Assembly: GCF_905475395.1 (NCBI RefSeq)
Contig: NC_058341.1
Coordinates: forward strand, 31,511,501-31,575,500
Length of the DNA stretch: 64,000 nt
Direction of reading: 5' to 3'
Source: Chrysoperla carnea
Taxonomy: Eukaryota > Arthropoda > Insecta > Neuroptera > Chrysopidae
The notes beneath the pieces are model-generated. The model saw nothing but the letters and a program-made list of their open reading frames with translations. It did not search any database and had not been told where the DNA came from. The position numbers were made by a program, and so were the translations under genes. Position 1 is the stretch's first letter. The number at the start of each line of letters is the position of its first letter. Of this stretch, positions 40,798-52,953 are shown piece after piece.

Positions 40798-43700
40798 ATG
40801 GGTGGCGATACAAACGAGGTTTATGATTTAGATGCAATTCTGGTAGAACTTGGAAGTTTTGGTCCATTTCAAATAAAAAATTATATTTTATTAACAATAC
40901 CAATGCTGGCATCAGGGATTTATACACTTAGTTACGTTTTTACGGCAGCTAATCCACAATACAGGTTTGTATGAAAATAGAATATCCCTAAATTACCGCC
41001 CTAGTTAAAAAGTCAGATTTTCTATTCTTTTAGTACTTATTTGATGAGATTACAAATCTTCGTATTTTCTCACGAATTTGAAAATAAACAATTTTTAAAT
41101 ATGAACATAATTTTTGTTCTTTATTTAATTTAGATGTTTTGTACCAGAATGTGAAAATTTAACAGACACAACTTTCAAGACAGAATGGCTAAGAAATGTG
41201 ATACCATTTAAAAATGATGAGCCAAAACAATGTTATCGATACGAAAATGTACATCCCAATAATACAGTTGATAAATTCGTCGAAGAAATATGTCCTTCCT
41301 CCTGGTTTGAACACAATGAAATTCAATGTTCAGATGGTTATGTATTTAACACAGATCACACATCTATTGCTAAAGATGTAAGTACTATATTTTTCTTACT
41401 CACTCTCGCATCACTTTTTTACAGGTTACAGAAATTTTAATCTCTGTAACTTAAGTTAAAAGTATTCATAGGAATTTTTGTACAAATGGAAACGTTTCCG
41501 AGAAATCACTCGCTTAAGCTAAAAAACTATTTCAGCTTTATAATTTTTAACAGAATATACTTTGGTGTGGGATAAAACTGCTTCGGTATAGCCAGGACCG
41601 AAACTACAACAGGGCAACCGGGGCAGTGCTCCAGCAGGAGATGTATGATAAAAATTCATCATTGTCGCCCAGTTATCCAGATATGGGACTTAATTAAAGT
41701 TGAACTTTTTGAGTAGGTCGATGAGACAAGATAGACTCAGTAATTTAGCGATCATGTGCATCGAAAATAAAAGAGCCCAAGTTTGGTTTGCTCCTGGATA
41801 TAGCATATACAGTATATCCAAGAAGACCTTAGTCACCCGTTAATAAAATCTACCTTTTATAGTAAGTCCTTCACCTTGATTCATTTACGATAAAAACAAG
41901 AGAAACTCAAGATAATTCAAATTGCCGCTTGCGTCTATTATTTTTCATTTTTGTAGACCTTTAGTACTTGGATGTGATTCACTATTTCTTTCATGTTTTT
42001 TTTTAGTTTGATATATTGTGTAAGGATCAATGGAAACTTACGTTGCCCGGAACAATTCACAATGTGGGACAGTTTTTGTCAATGCCGCTAACTGGCGTTG
42101 TCTCCGATAAGTATGTCATAAATCAAATACTAACTTTATTATTAAAGATGCAATCAAAAAATTCATATTCAAATATTTTGGTGTGTATAGTTTTGGAAGA
42201 AAATTCGCTTTGAGTGTTGGATTAATCGCAAGCGTAATAGCTGGAATAAGTCGTTCCTTTTCACCAAATTATATATGGTATATAATTTTTGAATTTTTGG
42301 ATGCAGCAATCGGATCAGCTGTATATGTATCAGCATTCGTTTTAGGTGAGTATACACTTTTGCAGTATAAAGGTCGTCTTTATGCTTCCAATAAATTACA
42401 TTGTAAAGAGCTTTTAATCACGTTGTAAAGACCTTTGGAAGCACTCTTTAAACACAGCCTTTAAAAATTTTAAATAATGTAAGAACCACACATTTAAGAG
42501 TGTCAAATTGAAACAACCCGCACTATAATGAACGTTCTTGTGACTTAAGTCTTGAATACCGCTTATTATTTAATAATCTATTTTAAAAAATTTTTTAGGT
42601 ACAGAATTTGTAAGTCCTTCAAATCGTGTATTGATTGCAACAATATTATTTTGTGCGTATCCGTTGGGTGAAACCGTTCTCGGTACTGTTGCTTGGAATG
42701 TATTATCATGGCGACGTTTGCTTCAATTTTTATATTGGCCTGGATTATTATCAGTCGTTTACTTCTGGATATCTCCTGAATCTGTACGGTGGTTACTATC
42801 AAAAAGTCGTCATCAAGAAGTGGAAAAAATTATTAAAAATGCTGCAAAAGAAAATGGTGTAACATTATCAGACAAAGCTTTATGTGCTATTCAATCGAAT
42901 GCTGTAAGTATGTCGATAATGAAGTGAAGTTGTTGTTTAGATCTAGTGAACAAGAAAAATTAGGAAACACTAGTTTCTTTACCAATTTCTGATTAAATTA
43001 TAATGAAAAGCATATAGAAATAACCCACCAGGAAACATGATGAAAAAGATGCTCCTATATGTAAAAGTAAGTTTAAGCGCCAATTTTCTTCGATAAAGAT
43101 GAATACAGGTGAAAATATGTGTGTCACATCTCTAGATATCTCATCCCTGCACCAGCAAATATGTACGGATATTATGTTGCTGGATATTAGAAAGAAAATA
43201 CGTCCAGAAATTAGACTATAGTAAGCCACCAAATCACGGATACTTTTTCCTACAGGCTTTAATGATTGATATAATTCGCACGCTTTCATGCACAATTGAA
43301 GACCAATTATTTGACCATTATCTTACATGCTTTCCTACAGGATTTGGCTACATTTTTTCCCACAAGAAATGTGTTCCAAGATGTCCTCACACGTAAACGC
43401 TTGGCTTCATACTTGTTTAGCGTGTCGCATTTTTTTTATAAGAAAGGCTATCAATGTATTTGGTGCTTTATGTTATGGTCTTGTTAATTATCTTTTGACA
43501 GTGTATTTCATCGAGCCCGCCGCCTTCTAATTTAGAATATACATTGAAAGATGTCTTAAAGAATACACGAATGTTCTTTCGTTTGATCAACTGTTCAATT
43601 TGTTGGATTACATGTATATTTGTATATTATGGTTTATCTTTAAATTCTGTTGAAATTGCTGGCAATATTTATTTAAATTTCATACTGGTGGCATTTGTGG

Positions 43701-44838
43701 AAATTCCTGGTAATTTGGCAAGTTATTTTTTCTTGGAGCGATTAGGACGTAGAAAATCATTATGCGGATCACTTTTCTTAGCTGGAATATCATGTATATC
43801 GTTTATATTTGTAGATAAAGGTGAGTTATATATATCTTCGTCATCAGGTATAAAGCTTTAGAGTATACTTCGTCATCGGGTATAATATATTAACCTTCTG
43901 ATAGTAATACTCAAATTATTTTCCATATGGGTAGTAAATAGTACCACTAGTCTAATAATCAATAAATTTGAGTCAATTTCAAACTAAAAGAAATATTTTT
44001 TCCTCAGTGACAGATTTAAGAAAAAGGCCCAGTGGGCAAAATCTATAAAAGCGCCACTTTTTTAGTCTTCATTAATCAACTTTGTACCCACCTGTGGTAC
44101 CCTTTTGTCTCCCAACTCTCTTTTTTAGTCTTCCTTAACGAACTTTGTACCCTCTTATACAAACTTTTCCTTTTTCCTCGATTTTCTTTTTTTTTTTTGC
44201 CCCGGCAAATGCAATTTGGGTCCCTTTTGGTGTCCTTCTTCGAGAGCCCAGCAGGAAACTGCCTCTTTGCCATCCCTTGAATCCGCCACTGAATTTACTT
44301 CAATATATTTATGATTTCCCACAATTTAAAACATGCATCTCATTTAATACATATTTATTGAAATTTTATTTCGTTTTTTAGACATGCAAACTCTAAAATT
44401 GATATTATTTTTGTTTGGTAAATGTGCCATAACAATTTCAACCACAGTAAATTATGTATATACTGCAGAATTATTTCCAACACCTTTACGACAAACTTTG
44501 GTGGGAATATGTTCGATGTTTGGACGATTTGGATCAATGCTTGCGCCACAAATGCCCTTATTGGTAAATATACATTTACATATGATTTTCTCAAACTGCT
44601 TCAAATTTCAATTGTCTTAATCGAATTAAATTCAAGCATTTTCTTTTTTTAAATACTAAAAACTAAAGATTAAACTTTGAAATTGTTTCAGGCTCAAGTA
44701 TGGAAACCACTGCCAATGCTTTTATTTGGTATTATGCCATGTATATCTGGTTTTTTAGCACTATTTTTCCCAGAAACTTTAAATACTAAATTACCTGCTA
44801 CATTCGAAGAAGCTTTAAATATTGGGAAAAAATTATGA
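40798..44838 (+). CDS. SLC22-like organic ion transporter (array gene 3)
   Basis: A 540-residue MFS transporter: exons 40798-40964, 41134-41377, 42007-42110, 42191-42345, 42599-42903, 43502-43820, 44382-44563, 44692-44838; all GT-AG and in frame. The loop after TM1 has six Cys and sequons ENLT and NNT and is two residues shorter than in genes 1 and 2. PESVRWL, LERLGRRK and ELFPTPLRQ are present. Oddities: the exon 3/4 junction encodes SDNFGRK, replacing the basic residue that follows Asp in this core MFS motif; intron 3 is only 80 bp; exon 8 ends LPATFEEALNIGKKL rather than LPDTIEEA. Exon 6 shares a 100-bp identical block with gene 4. An acceptor at 40744-40745 implies an upstream 5'UTR exon. 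Role as in its neighbours; motif change may affect transport. Confidence 0.88.
44005..44291. mobile_element. hAT-like MITE in gene 3 intron 6
   Basis: Ends resemble hAT terminal repeats: CAGTGACAGATTTAAG at the left (44005) and the reverse complement of CAGTGGCGGATTCAAG at the right (ending 44291), three mismatches in 16. Flanking 8-mers are not a convincing duplication. The interior is pyrimidine-rich on the + strand and more GC-rich than the intron around it. The ORFs across it (both strands) are by-products of this composition. A lone similar end (CAGTGGCGGATTAATC) occurs at about 45629. Confidence 0.5.
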
Positions 44839-47485
44839 TATTTTAATTTAAATTAGGATAATTTTATATGTTTATTTTAAATTTTAACTGTTAAAACACA
44901 TAAGTACAAATTTTTATGTTTTAAATTCTGTTTTTTTTTTCATCTATCCAAAATTTTACAATCATGAAAATATTGGAGAGTAAATTTAAAAACGGCGCGA
45001 CGCTACACAATCTCTACATAAGTTTATCATATACAGAAAACTTTCATTTGCCAAATATATTTCGGGAGGAGAAATAAACTAAATAAAATTTAAAACTATA
45101 AGTCGGTTTAACCGGGACTCGAGTCCGGGAATATTGGGACATCGTAGATTTAGGTATATTTCCTAAAAGCCATTTAACCAAATACAGATTTAAAAAATGT
45201 ATATAGTAATTTGAACTAAACCAAAATTTTGTTATGCTTCACCAATGTGCCGCATGAAAAATATTGATATACTATTGTATTTTAGAAAGTGGCATTTTCC
45301 TATGTCAATTTTTATGAGAAATATATTTTTAATATTCATAAAACACGAGCATTCACCATAAGTAAAACTATTTTTAATTAAAATGACAAAAATAAAATAT
45401 CACCGAATTATTTAATTGGTTCTTCAAGCATTTTGATTTAAAAAGCTTAATGGATTAAACAAAAAGTTTTTGATCCGTAATTTTGGAGGTTTACCTTCTC
45501 CAACCGCAGTTACTTTTGTAATATTTTTGAGAATTTCAGTCACAGATTTTTTCTATGTCATAAAGTTAATAACAATATTATATTTATTCATTAAATCCAT
45601 AATAATCATTTCATTGTTTTACATCCAGTGGCGGATTAATCTTTGTCAATATACGCACAAGCGCGTGTTATGACATCGACAATTTTGTTTATAAAAGCAC
45701 TTAAGTTTTAACAAACGTCTGTGTCATAGCGTCGAGCTCGATTATACAGGCGTACATTCTTTCAAAATTTAGTTTTTCTTTAGTATTTCATTACTTCACA
45801 GATAAAATATACCTAACTGGTGATTTATTGTTTTACGGGAACCAAATTTTTAGTGTCGTGTGTGCGAAAAATATCTTACTCCGCTGCTGTTCATATGAAT
45901 ATATTTTTATTATATTTTAATTAGGTAGATAAATATTATAAGCTATAATTATTAAATTTTAATTTAGTCAAATATTAATATCTAGTGTTGAAAGACATGT
46001 CCCTGATGATAACTTATTACCCTAGGTAAGTTTAGATATTCACTATTGTATTTTCGAGACCATTTACTTTTTTTATGGCGGGCGATAAAAATTATTATTA
46101 TGGACGCTCCATAAAATAAAAATCAAATTCTATCCTCATTGTTCCTACATTTTCTTTATTCAACAGGTCTCCACGAAACTACAAAGAGAGCTGGCGTTAA
46201 AACATCTCATCAAATTTCCATTTTTCCAAAAGCAAGTTTTAATCGCAAGAAGAACTTGATAGAAAAGATCTTCTCTTTTCGATAATCTATTAAAAATTTT
46301 TTCTTGAATGATACCAAAAAAAAATTTGTCTTCTTCCATTGTTAAAAATTTGAAGCAAGAACATTAGAGCAACACCTAGGTGGTATGTTTAACAAAAATG
46401 TTCTTATTTAATAAATTAAATGATGATACATAATTACAAAGGTTTCTTCCGGGAAAGTCAATAGTTTTACTGTAGTTAATCGGCATTCTGACTCTGGAAA
46501 TACAAACCATTATCATCCATCAACTTTAATTTTTGAAAAATGAAAATCCTAACAGTTATCTACCCTTTTATCGGTTTATCGCGCCTCCAAGGTTCGAATT
46601 TCTTAGAATAATCTTTCTTGTTCATGATTGGACGTAGTTGAATGGTTTTCCAAAAAATGGTCCAGTTGATATTACTAAAAAATTTTTGAACTAATTTCAT
46701 TCATTGCTTTAAACAAATTTTCGTTATTAATTAACTCTGTAGAAAGTTATTAATTAACTCTTGAAATTTAAATTTGGTTCAAATATTTTTTCCTAACTTT
46801 ATTGGCTTAAAATTAATTAATTCAGTGAGAGAAATTCAAATTTCTTAAACGAAAATTCAAATTTTAAAACGGACGTGATGTCATAGTATGTGGCTTGTCA
46901 GACTTAATTACTTATATTTTGCATGGTATTACCATGGATATATACTATAATTACTACATACGTGGGTATTACACCAGTAGTAAACTGCAGTACATCGAAC
47001 TGTCACCAATCAGGTCACATTAAATACGTCATCAACAGAGAACGGCAAAAAGACTGCGTTTAAATATCTCAAAATTATTCTCTATTGTAAATATTTTTTT
47101 ACACTTAATTACAGCATTTTTAAAAAGTATTTATCTATATTTTTTACTATGTTATAACGGTGTAAACAATTAATAAGAAATACATGAATATTCCCTATTG
47201 AAAAAGATGATGTATTATTATAACTTTTTGTATAAAAATTTGAAAGAAAATTTAAAAAAAAAAAAAAAAACTGTCGGAAAATTTTTAACTATGAAAATTA
47301 AATTTTTTAATAAAATATATAAATAATAAAATTAATTAAATTTTTTAATAAATTTTTTAACTATGTGTTATCATCATAAGGTATTATATAGAAGAATTAA
47401 AATATTAGTATTGTAAATATAGTGTTTTAATTTTAATATTTTAGAGAGTAAATGTTAATAATTATTAAGAAAATCATATTATGAA
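44839..47485. other. Spacer between array genes 3 and 4
   Basis: No supported gene. It holds an almost palindromic CCGGGACTCGAGTCCGGG near 45113, a lone hAT-like end at about 45629, and a poly-A run near 47255. The acceptor TTTTAG at 47449-47454 opens the 5'UTR exon of gene 4; its first bases (AGAGTAAA) resemble those after the gene 3 acceptor (AGATTAAA). Nothing else stands out. Confidence 0.5.
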
Positions 47486-50400
47486 ATGGTTGTTATTACA
47501 AATGGAGTTTGTGATTTGGATGCGATTCTGTTAGAGCTTGGAAACTTTGGTCCGTTCCAAATAAAAAACTATATTTTATTAACGCTATCACTACTTGCAA
47601 CAGGAGTTTTTTCGATAAGTTTTTTATTTACATCAGCAAATCCACAATATAGGTTTGTACGAAAATATCACTGCTCTACATCAAAATTGAAAATAATATT
47701 TAGAAAAAAACATATTAGATTTGATATATTAATTTTTTTTAAAAAATACCTATCGGTTTTGAGTTAAGCTAAGAATGATTAAAAATAATATCCGAATTCA
47801 GCGCTAGAGTCACTGTTGGGCAAAGTGCTAACAATTGATAAAGGGTAGCACGCTGGATAGCGGTGACTTAAAGCAACAGACGAAGAAGCAATTTTTTGTC
47901 GTTGTGTCTCACCTTGATGAAAATTGGTTATTTTTATGATTTCATTATTCAAAATATCGATATTTATCAGACGATATTTTTACATATCAATTCTCCGATT
48001 TCGGTATATCGAATATCAACATTTCAAATTTGTATGTTTTGCGTGTTTAAAAGCGTATGCCTAACTGCAGTATAGATTTATAGAAGACAAGAAATGTACA
48101 AAAGCTGTAACGTACTATTTATTAAATAGCAAAAGTGTCGTATCGATCAGGTTTCTATACTTTTTTTCGCTCTCATACGCCAAGTGTTTGGAGTATTACG
48201 CGTGATAAGTTACTTTTTTCAATACTTGGAGTCTAAAGTATTTATCTTGTACTTGAGCATAATTTTTGTTTTTCATTTAATTTAGATGTTTTGTACCAGA
48301 ATGTGAAAATTTAACAGATGCAACTTTCAATACAGAATGGCTAAGAAATGTGATACCATTTGAAAATGATGAACCAAAACAATGCTATCGATATGAAAAT
48401 GTACATTCAAATAATACAATTAATAAACTTGGCGAAGAAATATGTCCTGCATCCTGGTTTGAACGTAATGAAATTCAATGTTCAGATGGTTATGTATTTA
48501 ACACAGATCACACATCAATTGCTAATGATGTAAGTACAATATTTTTCTTACTCACTCATTTTAATTGCCACATTAATACTCAGATGTGAATTTTTAATTC
48601 TTCTTTTCTTTTTTAGTTTGACATATTGTGTAAGGATCAATGGAAACTTACTTTACCCGGGACAATTCATAGCGTAGGCGGATTTTTTTCAATGCCGCTT
48701 ACTGGTGTTTTTTCCGATAAGTATGTCACTTAATTCAGATTACATTTAATTATTGATTACAAATATTAGCTTTTAATTTAATAATCTTCATATATGTAAC
48801 AAATATACCATAAAAGATTTCAAAAAAAAAATTTACATGGCATTTATTTCATCAAAATTAATTGTGTGGGTACATTTCATATTGGTTTACTTTCTTGTAA
48901 ATAACGCTACAAGCAAAATTTAAAAGTAGATATAAATTTTGCAAATTTTTAACAAATAAATATTCTTTGTTAAGTATATTACGTATATAGGTTTGGTAGA
49001 AAATTTGCATTGAGTGTTGGTTTACTTGCAAGCGCAATAGCTGGTTTATGCCGTTCATTTTCGCCAAACTATTTCTGGTATATATTTTTTGAATTTTTGG
49101 ATTCTGGAATCGGATTAGCCGCGTATGTATCTGCATTCGTTTTAGGCAAGTATTTTCTTCAATATACCGAGTGTCCCTTAAACTCGATGAGCATAGCGTA
49201 AGAGCGTATTCTTTGGACAATTTTAACTCGAAAGTGCCTTATATTCTTTTGTTTTTGCACTATTAAATTTAACCAATAAAGTAAATACATTGTTAAGTAT
49301 AGTTAAATGTTTTATTAAGTACAAATTTTTTTATTGCTATTACAAATGAAGTTTACAAGTTTTGTATCAAAATGCCCTCGCAGCGTTAGAACACATTATT
49401 GCTCTTCTAGTAATTGAAGACGTAGATCTCTGAAGAGTATTTGGATCGATTCGCGTGGACGCAGTTGTAACCATAATATACCAGAGATGAGCTAATTAAT
49501 AGTATAGTTACAGCTACATGCATACGAGACGACCCAGATACTATTCAGAGAGCTATGTCCTCAATTACTAGAAGAGCCATAATGTGAGGCAGCAGGGAAA
49601 CATTTTGATCTAACCCTTTAATAGCATTTGTGTTAGCAATACAAAAATTTTTTATTAATAAACCATTTAACTACTTTACTCAACAATATCTTTATTAGTT
49701 AAATTTAACAGTGCATATAACTAACTATTTGGTTTTGGACAAAATTATGTAAGACGGGACATCTTGTATACAAGTTCTTTAAAATTTTGTAAGAATTGGA
49801 GAACTAGAGAACTATTCAGAAATGGTATATCATTGAACTCATATTTCTTTAGTTATTTTAAACTAACTTTTTTCTAATATTAGGAACTGAATTTGTAAGT
49901 CCTTCAAAACGTGTTTTGATTGCAACAATTTTATTTTGTGCGTATCCGTTTGGAGAAACAATTGTCGGTACTGTAGCCTGGAATGTTTTATCATGGCGTC
50001 ACATGCTACGATATTTATATGGGCCTGGACTGATTTTTATCGCTTATTTTTGGATTGCTCCTGAATCCGTGCGATGGTTAATATCAAAAGGACGTCATAC
50101 AGAAGTGGAAAAGATTATTAAAGCTGCTGCAAAACAAAATGGTGTAATATTATCAGACATTGCATTGTCTGCTATGCAATCGAATTCTGTAAGTGTGTAA
50201 TACGAACTTGAGGTGTGGATCTAGTGAGCCATATGATATTCGCTATGAATATTGCACTAAATTTAGTTCCCTTTTTTGTCTTTTTCTCTACTTTAGCTTA
50301 TCTACGTGAGTTTGAAGTATCAGAAATTAGTATATTTATATCCTAAACGGTGTTTTTTAACCTTAAATCGAAATAAAACTGATATCGAAAAATAATAACA

Positions 50401-52127
50401 ATTCGCCATTATATTGGGTTTATTGGAATGTCAATTTTATGCGCATTTTTTAAATATGATTTTAGGCCTAAGAATACCGTCACTGGCTCGTATTAACCGT
50501 ACAATGAGTATGAAAAACGAACAGAATACATAACTACGCTGTTTCTAGAGGGAGATAATTTGTTAGTTAAACTCGTTAAAAGTGTACTTAGGCTTTAAAT
50601 TAAATTAATAATTTATTTCCCAGGGTCTGTCATCGACTTCATCAATTTGCAATTTAGACTACAAATTAACAGACGTGTTAAAGACTATACCAATGTTAGT
50701 TCGTCTTGTAAACTGTTCAATTTGTTGGTTCACATGCATATTTGTATATTATGGTTTATCTTTAAATACTGTTGAAATTGCTGGCAATATTTATTTAAAT
50801 TTCATACTGGTGGCATTTGTGGAAATTCCTGGTAATTTGGCAAGTTATTTTTTCTTGGAGCGATTAGGCCGTAAAAAATCATTGTGTGGTTCACTTTTCT
50901 TAGCTGCAATATCATGTATATCGTGTATATTTTTAAATACCGGTAAGTGCAAAAATACATTAGGAAGAAATTGGGGACCAGTTTCAGAAAATGGTGTTTT
51001 TTAGGATTTTAAAAACAAAATCTTCAATCTGATTAAAAACGTTAAACTTAGAATGTTCCTAAACTAAACGTTTTGATTTCTAAGTCTATTCGATATCAAA
51101 TTTTTATTTCACTGCTTGTATTGTTTCCTAGATATGGGTTAAGATTCTAATATAAAAACTATTTGCGTCACAAAGCAGCTAACTGACTAACTTTCTTGCT
51201 TGAACTTAAGTACATTTCTCTCAATTCGAAATCCACATGTAAACAAAAATTTCTGTTTCACCATTGTGCGCAATGAGAAAGTTTGGTATGATTCAAGGCC
51301 TAAATTTTATTCATGGAAAGTGACATTTGTCTGTGTTAATTATTATGAGAAGTATATACCAAATAGTAGGAAAATACGAATTATTTTCAAAAATCAATCT
51401 TTTCAACGTACCTGAACAATAGATACACTCATCAAAAGAAGATGGCAATTACATTAAAATGACGGCCTGATTTCATAATAAATCTGTGTAATTCATTCGA
51501 ATGAAAAAACTTACGCGGTCGTTTCACTGTGCCTCAACTTCTCCTACTGTTAAACTGTTAAAACTTACAAACATAAATGCAATAATTAATTTACTTATAA
51601 AAAGGCTAGTATTTAAAACTGGCTGTACGTAATTAAAACTAATTGCAGTAAATCTAATATTTTTAGAATTTTTTAAAAAGGTCTTTTATTTTTTTTATCA
51701 GACATGGGATCCCTAAAATTAATATTAATTTTATTTGGCAAAGGTGCCATAACAATTGCAACTACTGTAACCTATATATACACAGCAGAGTTATTTCCAA
51801 CACCTTTAAGACAAACTTTGGTGGGAATATGTTCAATGTTTGGACGGATTGGATCAATGCTTGCGCCACAAATGCCCTTATTGGTAAATATGTTCTCATT
51901 AATTGAATTTTTTCAATTAATTTGAACAGCATATTTGCAATTATAAAGGAACGTAAACTACATTTTGAAATGTTTTCCAGGTCCAATTATGGAATCCGCT
52001 ACCAATGGTTTTATTTGGTTTTACTTCGTGTATATCAGGTCTATTAGCATTATCTTTTCCAGAGACGTTAAATATAAAATTACCTGATACAATTGAAGAA
52101 GCTATGAATATTGGAAAAAAAGTGTAG
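47486..52127 (+). CDS. SLC22-like organic ion transporter (array gene 4)
   Basis: A 540-residue MFS transporter, nearest to gene 3: exons 47486-47652, 48286-48529, 48617-48720, 48991-49145, 49884-50188, 50624-50942, 51702-51883, 51981-52127. All introns are GT-AG except intron 4, which starts GCAAGT (GC-AG); the frame closes. Six-Cys loop with sequons ENLT and NNT, GVFSDKFGRK, PESVRWL, LERLGRKK, ELFPTPLRQ and the FPET/LPDTIEE tail are all present. The start is set by paralogues (MVVITNGVCDLDAI); an overlapping ATG lies 5 bases upstream at 47481. AATAAA at 52310 could be the poly(A) signal. Exon 6 shares a 100-bp identical block with gene 3. Likely a plasma-membrane organic ion carrier. Confidence 0.88.
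49146..49151 (+). other. GC-type 5' splice site (gene 4 intron 4)
   Basis: The exon 4 end reads TTAG followed by GCAAGT where genes 1, 2 and 3 have GTAAGT, GTACCT and GTGAGT at the same homologous position. The rest matches the consensus well, as is typical of functional GC-AG introns of the major spliceosome. Using any other nearby donor would shift the frame into exon 5. Confidence 0.75.
49263..49708. mobile_element. Foldback element in gene 4 intron 4
   Basis: Two arms of about 200 bases pair around a centre near 49486. The outer ends read TTAAATTTAACCAATAAAG (49263) and the mirror of CTTTATTAGTTAAATTTAA (ending 49708). Inner matches include GCTCTTCTAGTAATTGAAG against CTCAATTACTAGAAGAGCC, and CAAAATG against CATTTTG. 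Identity is moderate, so it is older than the 568-1548 inverted repeat. No ORF. Confidence 0.65.
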
Positions 52128-52149
52128 TATAAGATTTACATTTAAAGAG

Positions 52150-52262
52150 TTGTTCAGTAAGATGTTATCAGTTATATATACTATCTTTGTTTAACACACT
52201 GGCATTAATGTGCTAAACAAAGATGGGCAATAACGTATAAGTGATAACATCTTACTGAACAA
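52150..52262. repeat. 113-bp hairpin element just past gene 4
   Basis: A perfect 21-base inverted repeat (TTGTTCAGTAAGATGTTATC + A at 52150-52170, mirrored at 52242-52262) encloses a second inverted pair (ATCTTTGTTTA / TAAACAAAGAT). It begins 23 bases after the gene 4 stop and lies before the nearest AATAAA, so it is probably in the gene 4 3'UTR. Likely a tiny MITE; a structured 3'UTR role is possible. Confidence 0.7.
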
Positions 52263-52953
52263 TCTTTCTTCTTTTGAAATATTTATTGGCACACTCTGTA
52301 ACATTTATGAATAAACAAATTTTATTTATTTATTTTTTTGTGTATATCAGTGGCCTATATAATCACAGTTTCTCCGAAAATAAAGACTTATGTACTGCAT
52401 CGAAGATGAACGAGAAAGGATGCGGTACTTGTAGGCATCCCCAGAACCAAACCAGCCTTTAGTTTAAATGAGCTGAAATTTGGTATTGGTAGATAGGATT
52501 CTTTTCCAGGCGCATCCATGTTATAGAAGTGGGAGTTCATTTATGCAACTTGGGATAATTCCTAGGAGAAAAATAATAAACTGTCATTCCCTATTTCATC
52601 ACTTTAGGGAATGAATTTCGAAAATATTTTTAATGACCTCTACAGTATAAAGTCAATATCTTCGCGGAATTTCAAACTTCTATCATTAGCGATTAAGGAT
52701 GGGCGTTGATATATCAGTCAAGACATTGCTGCCCTCCTTTAGATTATGTTCCTCCTCTAGAACTTTTCTAATTTTAAATAATATATAAAAAGGATCATTT
52801 AAAAAAAAAAAAAAAAAAACATCAAAATCCAAGCTGCTATCGAGTAAAAACATTTATTGATCCGACTAAATTTCGAAATTCCGTTGGCCAAAAAAAAAAA
52901 ACAATGAGGGTAAATAAAATCAGAAAAGTTAAGCAAAATATATTATTTATTAT
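52263..52953. other. Convergent spacer between genes 4 and 5
   Basis: No gene seen. AATAAA at 52310-52315 on the + strand suits gene 4. On the - strand, AATAAA (TTTATT at 52853-52858), about 100 bases past the gene 5 stop, suits gene 5. Poly-A runs occur near 52800 and 52890. Confidence 0.45.

Noticed and set aside
42183-42428. ORF over gene 3 exon 4 running into the introns on both sides
   Set aside because: Only 42191-42345 aligns with the paralogues; the rest is intron 3 and intron 4 sequence.
44032-44280. Overlapping ORFs on both strands in gene 3 intron 6
   Set aside because: They are caused by the pyrimidine-rich MITE at 44005-44291; no protein family features.
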